NCBI GenBank assembly: GCA_025769875.1
Contig: JAGFNK010000110.1
Coordinates: forward strand, 1 to 64,000
Reading direction: 5' to 3'
Length of the DNA: 64,000 nt
DNA from: Russula earlei
Taxonomy: Eukaryota; Basidiomycota; Agaricomycetes; Russulales; Russulaceae
Part shown: one piece after another, positions 1-9,891 of the stretch
Layout of the letters: each line of letters opens with the position of its first letter
How positions within the stretch are numbered: the first letter of the stretch is position 1
Position numbers and translations under genes: made by a program
The notes under the pieces: model-generated
The model's input: only the letters and a program-made list of their open reading frames with translations
The model's database searches: none
What the model was told of the DNA's origin: nothing

Positions 1-890
1 CGGTTCTTGTGACACTATGACATCTTATCTCACAGTACTAACGACGCCTTGTAGCTATTGTCTGATAGGTACATTATTTATATTAGTTTTGTGTCAACCA
101 AACTGAACTATTGTCTGATAGATCTGCCTGCGATCTTATCATCTGCTGCTATCTAATCACACATACTGCGTCTATTTTCAACACATCTCGCTGAATGCTG
201 CAGGACTCCCCATCATCACTGTAAAGCTCACAAAGTCTGTCAAGTTCCCAAAGACCAAATCCATTACCACCTCCACTGTTGCAGATCTTCTATCATTCCC
301 TATAGTGGCTGAGATGTTAACAAGGGGGTGATGTCACAGAACCGGTACTTTGGACTGGACCAGCAACTGGCTTAGCCTACCCAGACAGACCTCATGTCTA
401 CTTTGTGTTTCATGACTCATTTATAGACTTGTGTAGTCCTTCAGGTTCCAGCATGTTCTCACCTTGATCACCTCAATGTGTCCTTAAGGACATTATTTGA
501 TATAGTGTTCCTCATGTATATAAGGCTGCCAGTTAACAAGAACAAGCCTTAAGCTTGTTCTCCTGTGAAATATCACTGGTTTCAGCTTCAGGACTGTAGG
601 CTTGCAGGGAATCAAGCAAACACCCCAGAAAGCCTCTCACATCCTTAAGTCTTCAAACGCGAAGACTTACCACTTGAATTTCCTCTCTGCGGTACACAAT
701 TGCTCCAGCCTTGTTGTCACTGAGATCCCTGACCTTCATGAGAACTCATCGTCTTGTTCAACTCCCTTGTGCTCATCTCGCACATGAACAGATTTGTCAG
801 CAACACCGCCCCCAGTATGGGATGATCCCAATTTCAGACTTGAGGAGACCTGCATCAAGGCTAAGAAGGACACTGCCAGTAATTTTTTGG
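1..890 (+). mobile_element. possible 3' end of an LTR retrotransposon (remnant)
   Basis: A reading frame open over roughly 209-332 ends in a stop directly after a purine-rich stretch (about 318-330). A TGATGTCACA-like sequence follows, which resembles a polypurine tract followed by a 3' LTR start. Downstream is a TATATAAGG box at 517-525, as found inside LTR promoters. I could not define the LTR end or a target duplication, and I recognise no retrotransposon protein motif. The element class is therefore a guess from layout only. Confidence 0.3.
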
Positions 891-903
891 TCTGCTCAGG
901 AAT

Positions 904-1240
904 TAACATAGCCCAGATAGTGTGAATACATCACAAGACAATGCACCAGTGAACATATCACACACTTCCAGCTCAAATCCTCTACCCTCCAGCCAATTTG
1001 CAACTTCCTTGACTGTCCAGTCATTAGGATCTCCACTAGCTTTCTTCTGACCCTTTTTATCAGGCATCATGTTGACCAAAGTCTGCTGCTATCCAGGAAT
1101 GCAGCGGAAAGAAAGATGATAGGGGTTATGGTTGAAGTGTTGAAACTCTGATGGCTTTATTGTTGTTTGCATGGAACACCAAACATCAACTTGCAGGAGT
1201 TATTCACTTTCCGCTGCAAACTCAAATTCTAAAACTGGTT
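904..1240 (+). repeat. left arm of long inverted repeat
   Basis: Its reverse complement matches 4425-4735 with small indels. Shared landmarks include CTCAAATTCTAAAACTG at the inner edge and AACATAGCCCAGATAG at the outer edge. Read on the minus strand it encodes the same SAM-domain-like peptide as the right arm, with substitutions. Confidence 0.85.
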
Positions 1241-1290
1241 AATGCCAGCCTCTGGCAGCATGATCACCCAACATCAGTTGTGTTCTTTTC

Positions 1291-1338
1291 GTGGTGGGTT
1301 GAGTTACCATAAAAGGTGATTGTGTTGGCAAGAGAATC
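1291..1338 (+). repeat. inner inverted repeat, left copy
   Basis: This 48 bp block is the near-perfect reverse complement of 4061-4108, sharing ACCATAAAAGG and TTGTGTTGGCAAGAGAATC. It may be the real terminus of the inner element, separate from the longer outer repeat. Confidence 0.8.
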
Positions 1339-1802
1339 AGTGCATCAATTATGCATTTAAATGTCACCAAATCATTTTCTCAATTACATATTCAATGACT
1401 TATTTATTAGCTATTAGACAAATAAATTAAATTGATACAAAAAAAGATTTTGTATTGTAAGGAACAGCAACAGCTGAGGCCATTAGAGGCAGCAGTGCGA
1501 GTCCAAAGGGACCTGGTGCAAGGGAGGTGGTGGCATTGGAGGGAGGGGGGTTCCAAGGGAGGGACAACAGTTCCCCAAGGGCACACATGCATGCATTTGT
1601 GGTGGCAGATGTTGCATCAGGCTTGGCACACTTGCCCAACCATCGCCCCCAGCATATGGATCATCATGAACATGGCAGCACTTTTCTTAGCGACGCCAAT
1701 GCTTCATACTGTCAATCCCCATGCATCAGGGAGACAGGTCCATTGTTTTGGGCCCCATTTGAGTTTGACACCCATATGCTCGGCTGTCTCTGTCCACATT
1801 TT

Positions 1803-3963
1803 CTAATTGGGCGCAATCACATCCTTATCAGGTAAGACCTTAGAGCCTTGAATTAAATTGATTGTAGCTGCCAAACCATATTTGGCAGCCCACATGGCCT
1901 CAACGATCTCCACTGTTTGATTAGCATTTTCAAGCCTAGATGTGAGATCACATGATAATGATATCATCTCCTGTGAGAGAGATACTAGGCTCTCCCTTGG
2001 TGTGGATGAAGAAGATGATGGGGATGGGGGGTCAGGTGATTTATTTGCACTTTCCTTTTGTGTGCTCCCCTCAGGACAGAGGTAGGGAAAGTGGATGTAG
2101 ATTGCTGCAATGTGTTTGCAGAATCTAATCCAGGGATAATCTGTGCAATCACAAGTGGACTTCATCAGATTGATTGAGTAAAACGCACTGGAACAGGACT
2201 GTGAAGCAACGTAAAAGCAGATCTCATCGAATTGCAAGATCAAATCTTGTGAGATGCTCTTGGCACAGGTGAAAATTAATGACGCCTGTCAGCCACCAGG
2301 TCCCGACCATCGAGCCTGACGTTCTGCCATTCATGCCTGTTTTGGTGATATGGCACCATGCAACACACTAGAACAAATAATATTCGATCAATCCACCAAT
2401 TGTGCTTGCCGTCGAGCCAATGTGATTTGAGGACATGATGATATCTAAAAAGATTGAGTCATCTTATCTTTAGATCGGGAGGATCACATATGCTTTGATC
2501 AACATGTTGGTGTCCCCTTCCTCAAAGATATGTCAATTTTTCCAGTAAACCATGGACCACATATGCACCACAGGCATCCATTGAGACCCAAGATAGTTCA
2601 CAAAAGTTTCTGGAACCTGAGGATCAGTGGAGATCTCCCAGATTTGTAGAAAGTCAGCCTGATCATCTGTATGTACCCATCTCTTGATCTTATCCCACAG
2701 ATCAGGAAAATTGTTAGCATTGAAGTGTGATTGCATTGTGCACAACACGTGCCACTTGCAAAGCCATATCTGACTTCCCAGATAGGCGATCTTCAGGGTG
2801 GCAATCTGCATGGCATCACAATCTGTCATAATAATAGACGGCTGGATAGCCGGACTGGCATCCCTGACCCAATGGACAAAAAAGGATATTGTGTCCTTTG
2901 TTCCATTGGATGCCAGCATCCAGGCAACAGGCACACCTATCCAGAAAAGGTAAGTGCACTAAATTGACATTTAGTAAATATTATGCACCATGTCCCCAGT
3001 GATCGCATGTGATCATGGTAAATAATAAGAAGTCCAGATATTGAGTAATATTATGAGTTGCATCAATCCTGATGAAGCCATTCCCAAGGCAGCAGAATGC
3101 CTCCATTTGGAAAGGGGTCTGGATGCATAATACATATGCATCCTCCTGCAGATTTGATTGAGATGGGGCACTGTGCAGCCTGTCTTTGTAAAAAACACTT
3201 GTTTTTTCATCTGTAAATCTGTCCAACCAGAGCCTGGTGGAGATAGCATCCTCTGGATGCAGCCTGATAACCTCATCTTCCATTTCCTGGGCCATGCGGC
3301 TTACATCCCGGAGCAAGATGAATCGGTCTTGGCTGCCATCAGGCGATGAATCCTGAATATTGTGTACCTTTCCATTATTAAGTTAGTGAATAAAAATAAA
3401 ATAAATTCAATACAGGCACTTACTATTTCCCATGGATCAACCTTCTTTAACAGCATGAATTTAATTTTATCACATGCTATGCATGACATTCATGTGTAAG
3501 CGAGATTAGCAATTCCAATTTCATGGGAATGCTCACTTGCATATTGTCCAAGAATGGTAGGCACATCCATGTAAGACTTGATGACTATTCAGCAACAGCA
3601 ACCTATCTTCTTGATCTTGGATCTCCATGTGTGATTGGGGTGCTTCTTTACATAACTCAAAGCTCCCCCAGATAGTTGGTGGGAGCAGACGAAAACCTTC
3701 TTTGTCCATCCCTGCCCATGCTCAGTGCTGGATGGAATCAATTCAATTAAGTGAGCCAATTCTTCTTGCCAGTGCCATGCATCAAAATTGGCTGCTGTCG
3801 GCCATTCCATGGGGTATCCGCCATGCTCCCGGTCATAATTGAGTCCTCCCCTCTTTCCAGAATTGGCAGTGATCTGAAAACATTGTGTCGCAAAAGGGGC
3901 GCTTGGGCCAGAATGGGTGGATGATGCAGATGGTGTGCCAATCAATTGGAAACAAGATTGCAT
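1803..3963 (-). pseudogene. MULE-type transposase pseudogene
   Basis: Minus-strand frames at 3963-3589, 3316-2981, 2934-2533 and 2243-1803 read successively as one transposase. The middle frames carry the acidic positions expected of a DDE fold (an IDATHN motif, then an MTDCDA motif) followed by a CKWH motif, as in Mutator-like transposases. The last frame carries a SWIM zinc finger (CDC, then a C-x-H after about ten residues). Between frames there are stops and frameshifts, notably at 2244-2530 where recognisable protein continues across stop codons, so the gene is dead. The N-terminal frame may hold a DNA-binding region, but I cannot name it. Confidence 0.75.
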
Positions 3964-4060
3964 TTCTTTTTTTTTTGGTAGGGGAAATGGTAAGGAGTTA
4001 TCTTATTATTAACAAACCTATATAACTAAATTACATCCATTAACATGTGATTGAAGTCCC

Positions 4061-4108
4061 GATTCTCTTGCCAACACAATTGCCTTTTATGGTAATTCAA
4101 CCCACCGC
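4061..4108 (+). repeat. inner inverted repeat, right copy
   Basis: Partner of 1291-1338. The distance to the outer arm is about 320 bp here and about 50 bp on the left, so one side has lost or gained sequence. Confidence 0.8.
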
Positions 4109-4424
4109 TAAATGTCAAAGACTCCCAACATCACCCACACCACCAGCATACATTCAACAATACATCTCATACTTGCCTCATCCTGTCACATGGTTCTCTG
4201 CTTAGCCTGCCATGTACAGCCCATCGAACATGAACACTCAAATTTCTCAGACTTTCGCAGCATGATATACACTACTGCATCCTTGTAGCACAATTCTTAT
4301 CTTATTGATATGTACCTCCCTTCCTGTAGCATGTCATATAGATTCCTTGTCAACCATCATACATGGCCATGGGTGACTTTGTGGTGGTGAATTTGATGTG
4401 TCTGGACATGCTGAGAAAAATTAT

Positions 4425-4735
4425 CAGTTTTAGAATTTAGAATTTGAGTTTGTGGCAGAAAGTTGATGTAGCAATGTGCAACAACAACAAAGATTTGCTG
4501 GTGACCATCGGAGTTCCAACACTTCAACCATATCTACATTGTCTTTCTTTCCAGCAGACTTCGGTCAACACAATGCCTGATAGAAAGGGTCAGAAGAAAG
4601 CTAGCGGAGATCCTAATGACTGGACAGTCAAGGAAGTTGTAAATTGGCTGGAGGGTAGAGGATTCAAGCTGGAAGTGTGTGATACATTCACTGGTGCATT
4701 GTCTTGTGACTTATTCACACTATCTGGGCTATGTT
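4425..4735 (+). repeat. right arm of long inverted repeat, with SAM-domain-like coding sequence
   Basis: Within this arm the plus strand encodes, from an ATG at 4574, a peptide with the motif WTVKEVVNWLEGRGF, then DTFTGA and LTLSGL-like residues. This resembles the start of a SAM domain (W-x-V-x-x-V-x-x-W-L). The left arm carries the same peptide on the opposite strand. The frame continues to 4830 beyond the repeat without recognisable homology. It may be a host exon carried by the transposon. Confidence 0.6.
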
Positions 4736-4875
4736 ATATGAATCGACCAATGTCGGTGAGGTCACTCTCATTCTTGCATGAGTGTATGCACTTGGTGACT
4801 TCATGGCAAACAGCCAGATTGGGCACATAGAGAAGTAAGAAGCCAAGAATCTGGACATAGCACAGTATGTTCTTT

Positions 4876-4878
4876 TAG
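4876..4878. repeat. target-site duplication TAG (left)
   Basis: TAG immediately precedes the fold-back element and is repeated at 6656-6658 immediately after it. Confidence 0.7.
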
Positions 4879-6655
4879 CACTGGTTGGGAAATCAACTTA
4901 TGTGAATGACAAAACTGTAACATTTTGAAAAACAAAATTTATTATTTTCATCCAAATTTGTAGCAAACAATTTGTGAAAATTAATTTTGTATTTTGTTAC
5001 AATAAATTCCTGTTACAGAATGATGAAATAAGTTAATAGTATTGACAAGATCTCAGGACATACATTATATTAAAAAAATTTTAACTTATTTTAAAATTTC
5101 GGATAAAACAAAATTGTGAAAAAATCAAAACTGCAAAACTTGGGTTTATGAATAAGGTTGAATAAAAATTGTGAAATTTTTGGAATTTTTGAAAAGGTTT
5201 TGTGACTTGAATAAAGATGTTAGGGAGAGAAAGTTTTGTTATAATCATTGATGAGAACAAAATCTAGCCCTATAGAAAACATAATGTTATCATTTTCAAT
5301 GAAGAAATTTTTTGAATACATTCACAATTTTGTTTGAGGAAAAATTTTGACAAAACAGAATATGATATCCTAAAGTTGTTTCATCATTTTGTCATTGGAA
5401 TAAAGATGTCAGGGAAATAAAGTTTTGTTATAATCATTCATGACAACAAAATCTAGCATTTTAGAAAATATAATGTTAACATTTTTCATGCAGAAAATTT
5501 TTGAATACATTCACAATTTTGTTTGAGGAAAAATTTTGACAAAACAGAATATGATATCCTAAAGTTGTTTCATCATTTTTGTCATTGGAATAAAGATGTC
5601 AGGGAAATAAAGTTTTGTTATAATCATTCATGACAACAAAATCTAGCATTTTAGAAAATATAATGTTAACATTTTTCATGCAGAAAACTTTTGAATACAT
5701 TCACAATTTTGTCAAAGGAAAAATTGTGACAAACTGAATATGAAATCCTAAAGATGTTTCATCATTTTGTTTATAACATTTAGATATATTATGGTCAATT
5801 CTGAATGATGCTAGACAGCTATACACCACAAAAAGAGGCCATAAAGTTGTGTCACTTGTGCTGTCATGGCTTGGCTCAAACTTTATGGCCTCTTTTTGTG
5901 GTGTATAGCTTGTCCAGCATCATTCAGAATTGACCATAATATATCTAAATGTTATAAACAAAATGATGAAACATCTTTAGGATTTCATATTCAGTTTTGT
6001 CACAATTTTTCCTTTGACAAAATTGTGAATGTATTCAAAAATTTTCTGCATGAAAAATGTTAACATTATATTTTCTAAAATGCTAGATTTTGTTGTCATG
6101 AATGATTATAACAAAACTTTATCTCCCTGACATCTTCATTCCAATGACAAAATGATGAAACAACTTTAGGATTTCATATTCTGTTTTGTCAAAATTTTTC
6201 CTTTAACAAAATTGTGAATGTATTCAAAAATTTCCTTCATTAAAAATGATAACATTATGTTTTCTATAGGGCTAGATTTTGTTCTCATCAATGATTATAA
6301 CAAAACTTTCTCTCCCTAACATCTTTATTCAAGTCACAAAACCTTTTTAAAAATTCCAAAAATTTCACAATTTTTATTCCACCTTTTTCATAAACCCAAA
6401 TTTTGCAGTTTTGATTTTTTCACAATTATGTTTCACCCAAAATTTTAAAATAAGTTAAATATAATGTATGTGCTGAGATCTTGTCAATACTATTTACTTA
6501 TTTCATCATTTTGTAACACAAATTTATTGTAACAAAATACAAAATTAATTAATTTTCACAAAATTGTTTGCTACAAATTTGTATGAAAATAATAAATTTT
6601 GTTTTTCAAAATGTTACAGTTTTGTCATTCACATAAGTTGATTTCCCAACCAGTG
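4879..6655. mobile_element. fold-back DNA transposon, CACTG termini, non-autonomous
   Basis: The element begins CACTGGTTGGGAAATCAAC and ends with the exact reverse complement. Almost its whole length forms an imperfect hairpin. The arms meet at about 5815-5850 and 5878-5912 around a loop of about 30 bp. The left arm contains three copies of a repeat of about 190 bp (starting near 5212, 5401 and 5591) and the right arm two, which explains the unequal arms. It is very AT-rich and no transposase is present. A CACTG end with a 3 bp target duplication suggests a CACTA (CMC)-related family mobilised in trans. That affiliation is inference from the termini. Confidence 0.85.
5212..5770 (+). repeat. 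three tandem ~190 bp units in fold-back left arm
   Basis: Units start at TAAAGATGT near 5212, 5401 and 5591. The second and third are almost identical and the first is more diverged. The right arm holds two inverted counterparts, ending near 6138 and 6328. Confidence 0.8.
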
Positions 6656-6658
6656 TAG
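6656..6658. repeat. target-site duplication TAG (right)
   Basis: Copy of 4876-4878 on the other side of the fold-back element. Confidence 0.7.
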
Positions 6659-6989
6659 GCAGCAAGTTCCTCCACCTGATTGAGGCAAACAATATATGCA
6701 CCGAGGTAATTGGGATCCTCACTGGCGACATGTTGCACCAGAGGAGAGTCGACCTTCGGAAGGACAGTAGGCATAATAACGGCTCGCACAATATCGCGTT
6801 GAGTTGGGTTGAGTACAACGGAAGCATTGACCTCATTCCTCATCGACGTGTGACACAAAAAACCACGTTCATTGGTGGTGTTCCCAGAAAAAAAAGTCGC
6901 ATCAGCACTTAGCTATTATGACATAAGAGACACTCATGCGTCCATTGTGTAATTGGAACAAAATCAGACATTCTCAGTCCGAGTCACCC
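6659..6989. other. stretch without a supported gene
   Basis: A minus-strand frame (about 6858-6656) reads plausibly as protein up to the fold-back insertion, but it belongs to no family I recognise. When the element and one target copy are removed, the frame ends at once in TAA. No further feature is seen. Confidence 0.4.
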
Positions 6990-7760
6990 CCACAACACAT
7001 AAGAGCATCGCACCGGATATGCATACCGGTCGATGCAGGTGTGATACATCCCGGCATTATATCTACTCTGATATCTCGATGCGATACCAGAGGAACAGGG
7101 AATGGAGAGGGAGAACAACGCCAACAGAAGAGAAGGTTCCCACCTCCGCTTAAGCTCACGCACGATAGCTAAAGTCGATCCACGAACGACGGATATGCCT
7201 ATCGAAATAATAAAACAGGGCGGAGTGCAAAAGAAGTGTTGTAGAAGGTGGGAAGAAAGAGGACATGAAAGAACTTGTACTCCCGTCTCATAAACATGTT
7301 ACGGTCCGCCGTCGGCAACTGCACGGCAACATTCGACTTGGAGTGCGAGCGCCTCGCCTCAACAACTGAATCGGAGCACTTGAGACAGAGTTTGGGAGTA
7401 ACGCGCCGTTAGCCTGCATCGTGTCAGGGACTAGGGACTTGATACAAATCCCCTTTCACTCTCTTGTTCCATCCTCTTTAGAGAGCTTCATGCTGTTTCC
7501 GCCATCGCTGTTACCAATGCGTCGACTGCCACCGAGCGCACTTGTCGTGGTAAGGTCCAGGTTGATGACATCATCTGGTCGAGGGGGGTCCGTATTTCGC
7601 TAGGTACGAACGCTTGGGGCGCAGCAAACGGGTCGATGCGAGGTGTTGTCACAGGGAGGTGAGGAGCAGGCATGGCGGGTGGTAGGGGCCGGGATGATGA
7701 CAGCAGAAGTACCATTAGCATTAGGGCAACGATTGACCTGCAGTGTGTAGTAGACGAGGG
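6990..7760 (-). pseudogene. DCP1 3' fragment pseudogene (copy 1)
   Basis: Reverse-strand sequence matches the 3' half of the DCP1 gene at 9892-12502 in order. It includes the 3' flank (about 7030-7110 matching 9765-9860), the last coding exon with its TTCGTGGA core (about 7160-7190), the TTCGGTCCG-like exon end (about 7300-7400 matching 10075-10200), and the acidic ADTSALSDVDAF-encoding region (about 7505-7590 matching 10510-10590). Stops, indels and internal deletions show it is not functional. It sits immediately upstream of F-box pseudogene A. Confidence 0.7.
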
Positions 7761-7956
7761 TGGGCGATGCATCGTGCCTGCACGAATTGCAGTGATACTC
7801 GACGAAGTGTCCTTACTGTACCTTTGTGACAAAGATCGGCGTGTTGTTGTTTTGGATGGACAAGGGAAGTGAGTGGGTACTTGAACAGAGGATGTGCTCT
7901 GTATTGTGTGTGTAAATTCGCCGTCTGAATCACGTGAGTAACGATATCCTTTTACC

Positions 7957-7996
7957 GATGAGCTTTCGCCTGTACGTCGAGTGAGCTTCATTGTCA
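7957..7996 (+). promoter_or_regulatory. conserved upstream element of F-box copy A
   Basis: A block of about 40 bp with the core CTGTACGTCGAG, followed by TTCATTGTCA. The same block lies about 90-210 bp upstream of the start position in all seven F-box copies, always in the same orientation relative to the gene. Function unknown; it could be a promoter or 5' UTR element, or just duplicated flank. Confidence 0.5.
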
Positions 7997-8126
7997 TTTC
8001 GAAAATCTAAGCTTCACATAGTCCTCTTCTGCAAGGTGGTCTCTTTGAGGGCTCAGGGGAAGGAAGGGGAGTGATCGCCCACGTCGCCGGGGCCGGGGTA
8101 TGTCTTTATTTGCTCTGTTTGTCCAA

Positions 8127-9490
8127 ATGGCTGCTCGATCCATTCTAGACCGAGTGACATGCGAATAAGAATGACTGGCGCATAGTAGTATGGAGAGACG
8201 GATGGCGCACACTGATACATGTGTGTCAAAGATGGCGAAATATCGTCTTTGCATCGCCACGTCGCCTCAATCTGCAACTTTTGTACAAAGGAAGAATACC
8301 CATATCTGAGATGGCGGACGTCTGGCCAGCCTTGCCTGTGGTGATAAAATCCTCGGAATCAAACGTTGACCACTGCTAGGGGTTTCCCATAGCTGCTGCC
8401 TTCGAGTCGGAACACCGCGAACGCATGTCTTGCTTGACATTCCAACTTCACATTGGGAAATTTTGGCAACAGCGATGCAGAACTGACATCTCTGATCCTT
8501 TTAGTGAAAGAAGATTCCATGACGACCCTCCCGGATTCGTTCTTAGGCGGATCCGCCCCACTTCTGCGAGGACTTGTGTTGAATAATTGTCCGTTTCCCA
8601 GGACTGCCGAAACTGCATTTGCTTGCCAATCACCTTGTCCGTCTGTCCCTTGGGGATATTCCCGATTCCAGTCACATTTCGCCCGAGCCTTTGGTCACCG
8701 CCCTGTCGGCCATGTCCGGACTTGAATTCCTTTCCCTTAAATTCAAATCCCCTCAATATCTTACAAGTCGACCTCGACCTCCGCTCACACGCTCTGTCCT
8801 CCCTTTTCTCACCAAACTTGTTTTCGAGGGCATCCATGAGTACTTGGAGGACTTACTGGCCCAAATCCTGGTTCCCCTTCTCAACAACCTCGAGCTATCA
8901 TTTTTCGAAGCCCTCGACTTTGTCGTCCCAGAACTTCGCCAGTTGATCAGTCACACAGAATCGTTCGAGACATGCCACAAAGCGTGTCTGCGCACTTCCA
9001 GCAATAAAACTCCAAATCGAAATGTTCAGAGAAAACCGTAGGCGCCCGTTCCTCTCGTCGGAAGTCAGGTGCACAGGGTTGGATAGGCAGCTTTCATCGC
9101 TGGCCCAGGTCTGCAGGTCGTCCTTGCTCGACCCGATCTCCGCCTTGGTACTCCTCGAGATCTGGGATTTCCCTCCACCTTCACAATCATACTGGGATGG
9201 TCACACGGAGACCGCTCGATGGCTGGATCTCCTGGAGCCGTTCGCCGCTGTGGAGGATCTGCGACTAGGCCATGACGTTGTGCTACATGTCTGCCGAGCG
9301 TTGGAAGCGGTCGCCGAAGGAGTGGGAATCTTTCCCGCGCTACAGAACATCTTTCTCGACCCGCCGCCATTCATTCGTATTTACGAGCCACGCGCACGGC
9401 GACCTGTCCCGAGTTTTCTTGAGCGAATCGTCGCCGCGCGAAACCTCTCTGGTCACTTCTGTGGCCATCCGCCGTTGGGAAGTAGGACCT
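8127..9490 (+). pseudogene. F-box/LRR-like pseudogene A
   Basis: Homologous along its length to F-box copies B-G, for example the SLPDSFLGGSAPLL-type segment near 8520-8570 and the HEYLEDLLAQI segment near 8835-8865. The start is ATGGCTGCTCG at 8127, but the F-box core after it is deleted (a stop comes 13 codons in), and stops and shifts follow throughout (for example near 8378). Its 3' end faces the 3' end of DCP1 about 400 bp away. That tail-to-tail layout is what the duplicated copies near 40-47 kb reproduce. Confidence 0.85.
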
Positions 9491-9891
9491 AGGGCAGGAT
9501 TGACGGATACTGCATCCAATTGGCACATGGTGTCATCTACCTTCTGTCCGATTCTCATTGTTTGATTGATTCCAAGTGCTCTAGCAACCGTACCGTATGA
9601 CTCACATCTCGTATCTTTCTGACTTGTATGATATCTCGAACAGTTTCCGTTATACAGAAAAGCCCTCAAACGAGGTTCTTTGCGTGCACTCACCCTCACA
9701 TCTACACAGCGTGACCCAGTTTTTGAGGCACTCACATACATAACGACGTGGAATGTGAATACATGTCAGTGCAGGTGTGATACATCACGACAATACATCC
9801 ACATTCATATCTCGGTGAGGCACCAGAGGAATAAGGAACGTGAAGTGCACGGTAACAGATACGCCAACCATGGGCAAAGAACCGCCTGCCT

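Larger units (their letters stand above)
904..4735 (-). mobile_element. decayed Mutator-like element with long inverted repeats
   Basis: Two inverted repeats of about 310-340 bp (904-1240 and 4425-4735) enclose an internal inverted repeat pair (1291-1338 and 4061-4108) and a broken transposase reading leftward (1803-3963). Long terminal inverted repeats plus a transposase ending in a SWIM-type zinc finger are typical of MULE transposons. The outer repeats contain coding-like sequence, so they may be a captured gene fragment rather than simple termini. I found no convincing 9-10 bp target duplication, so the true ends are uncertain. Confidence 0.65.
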
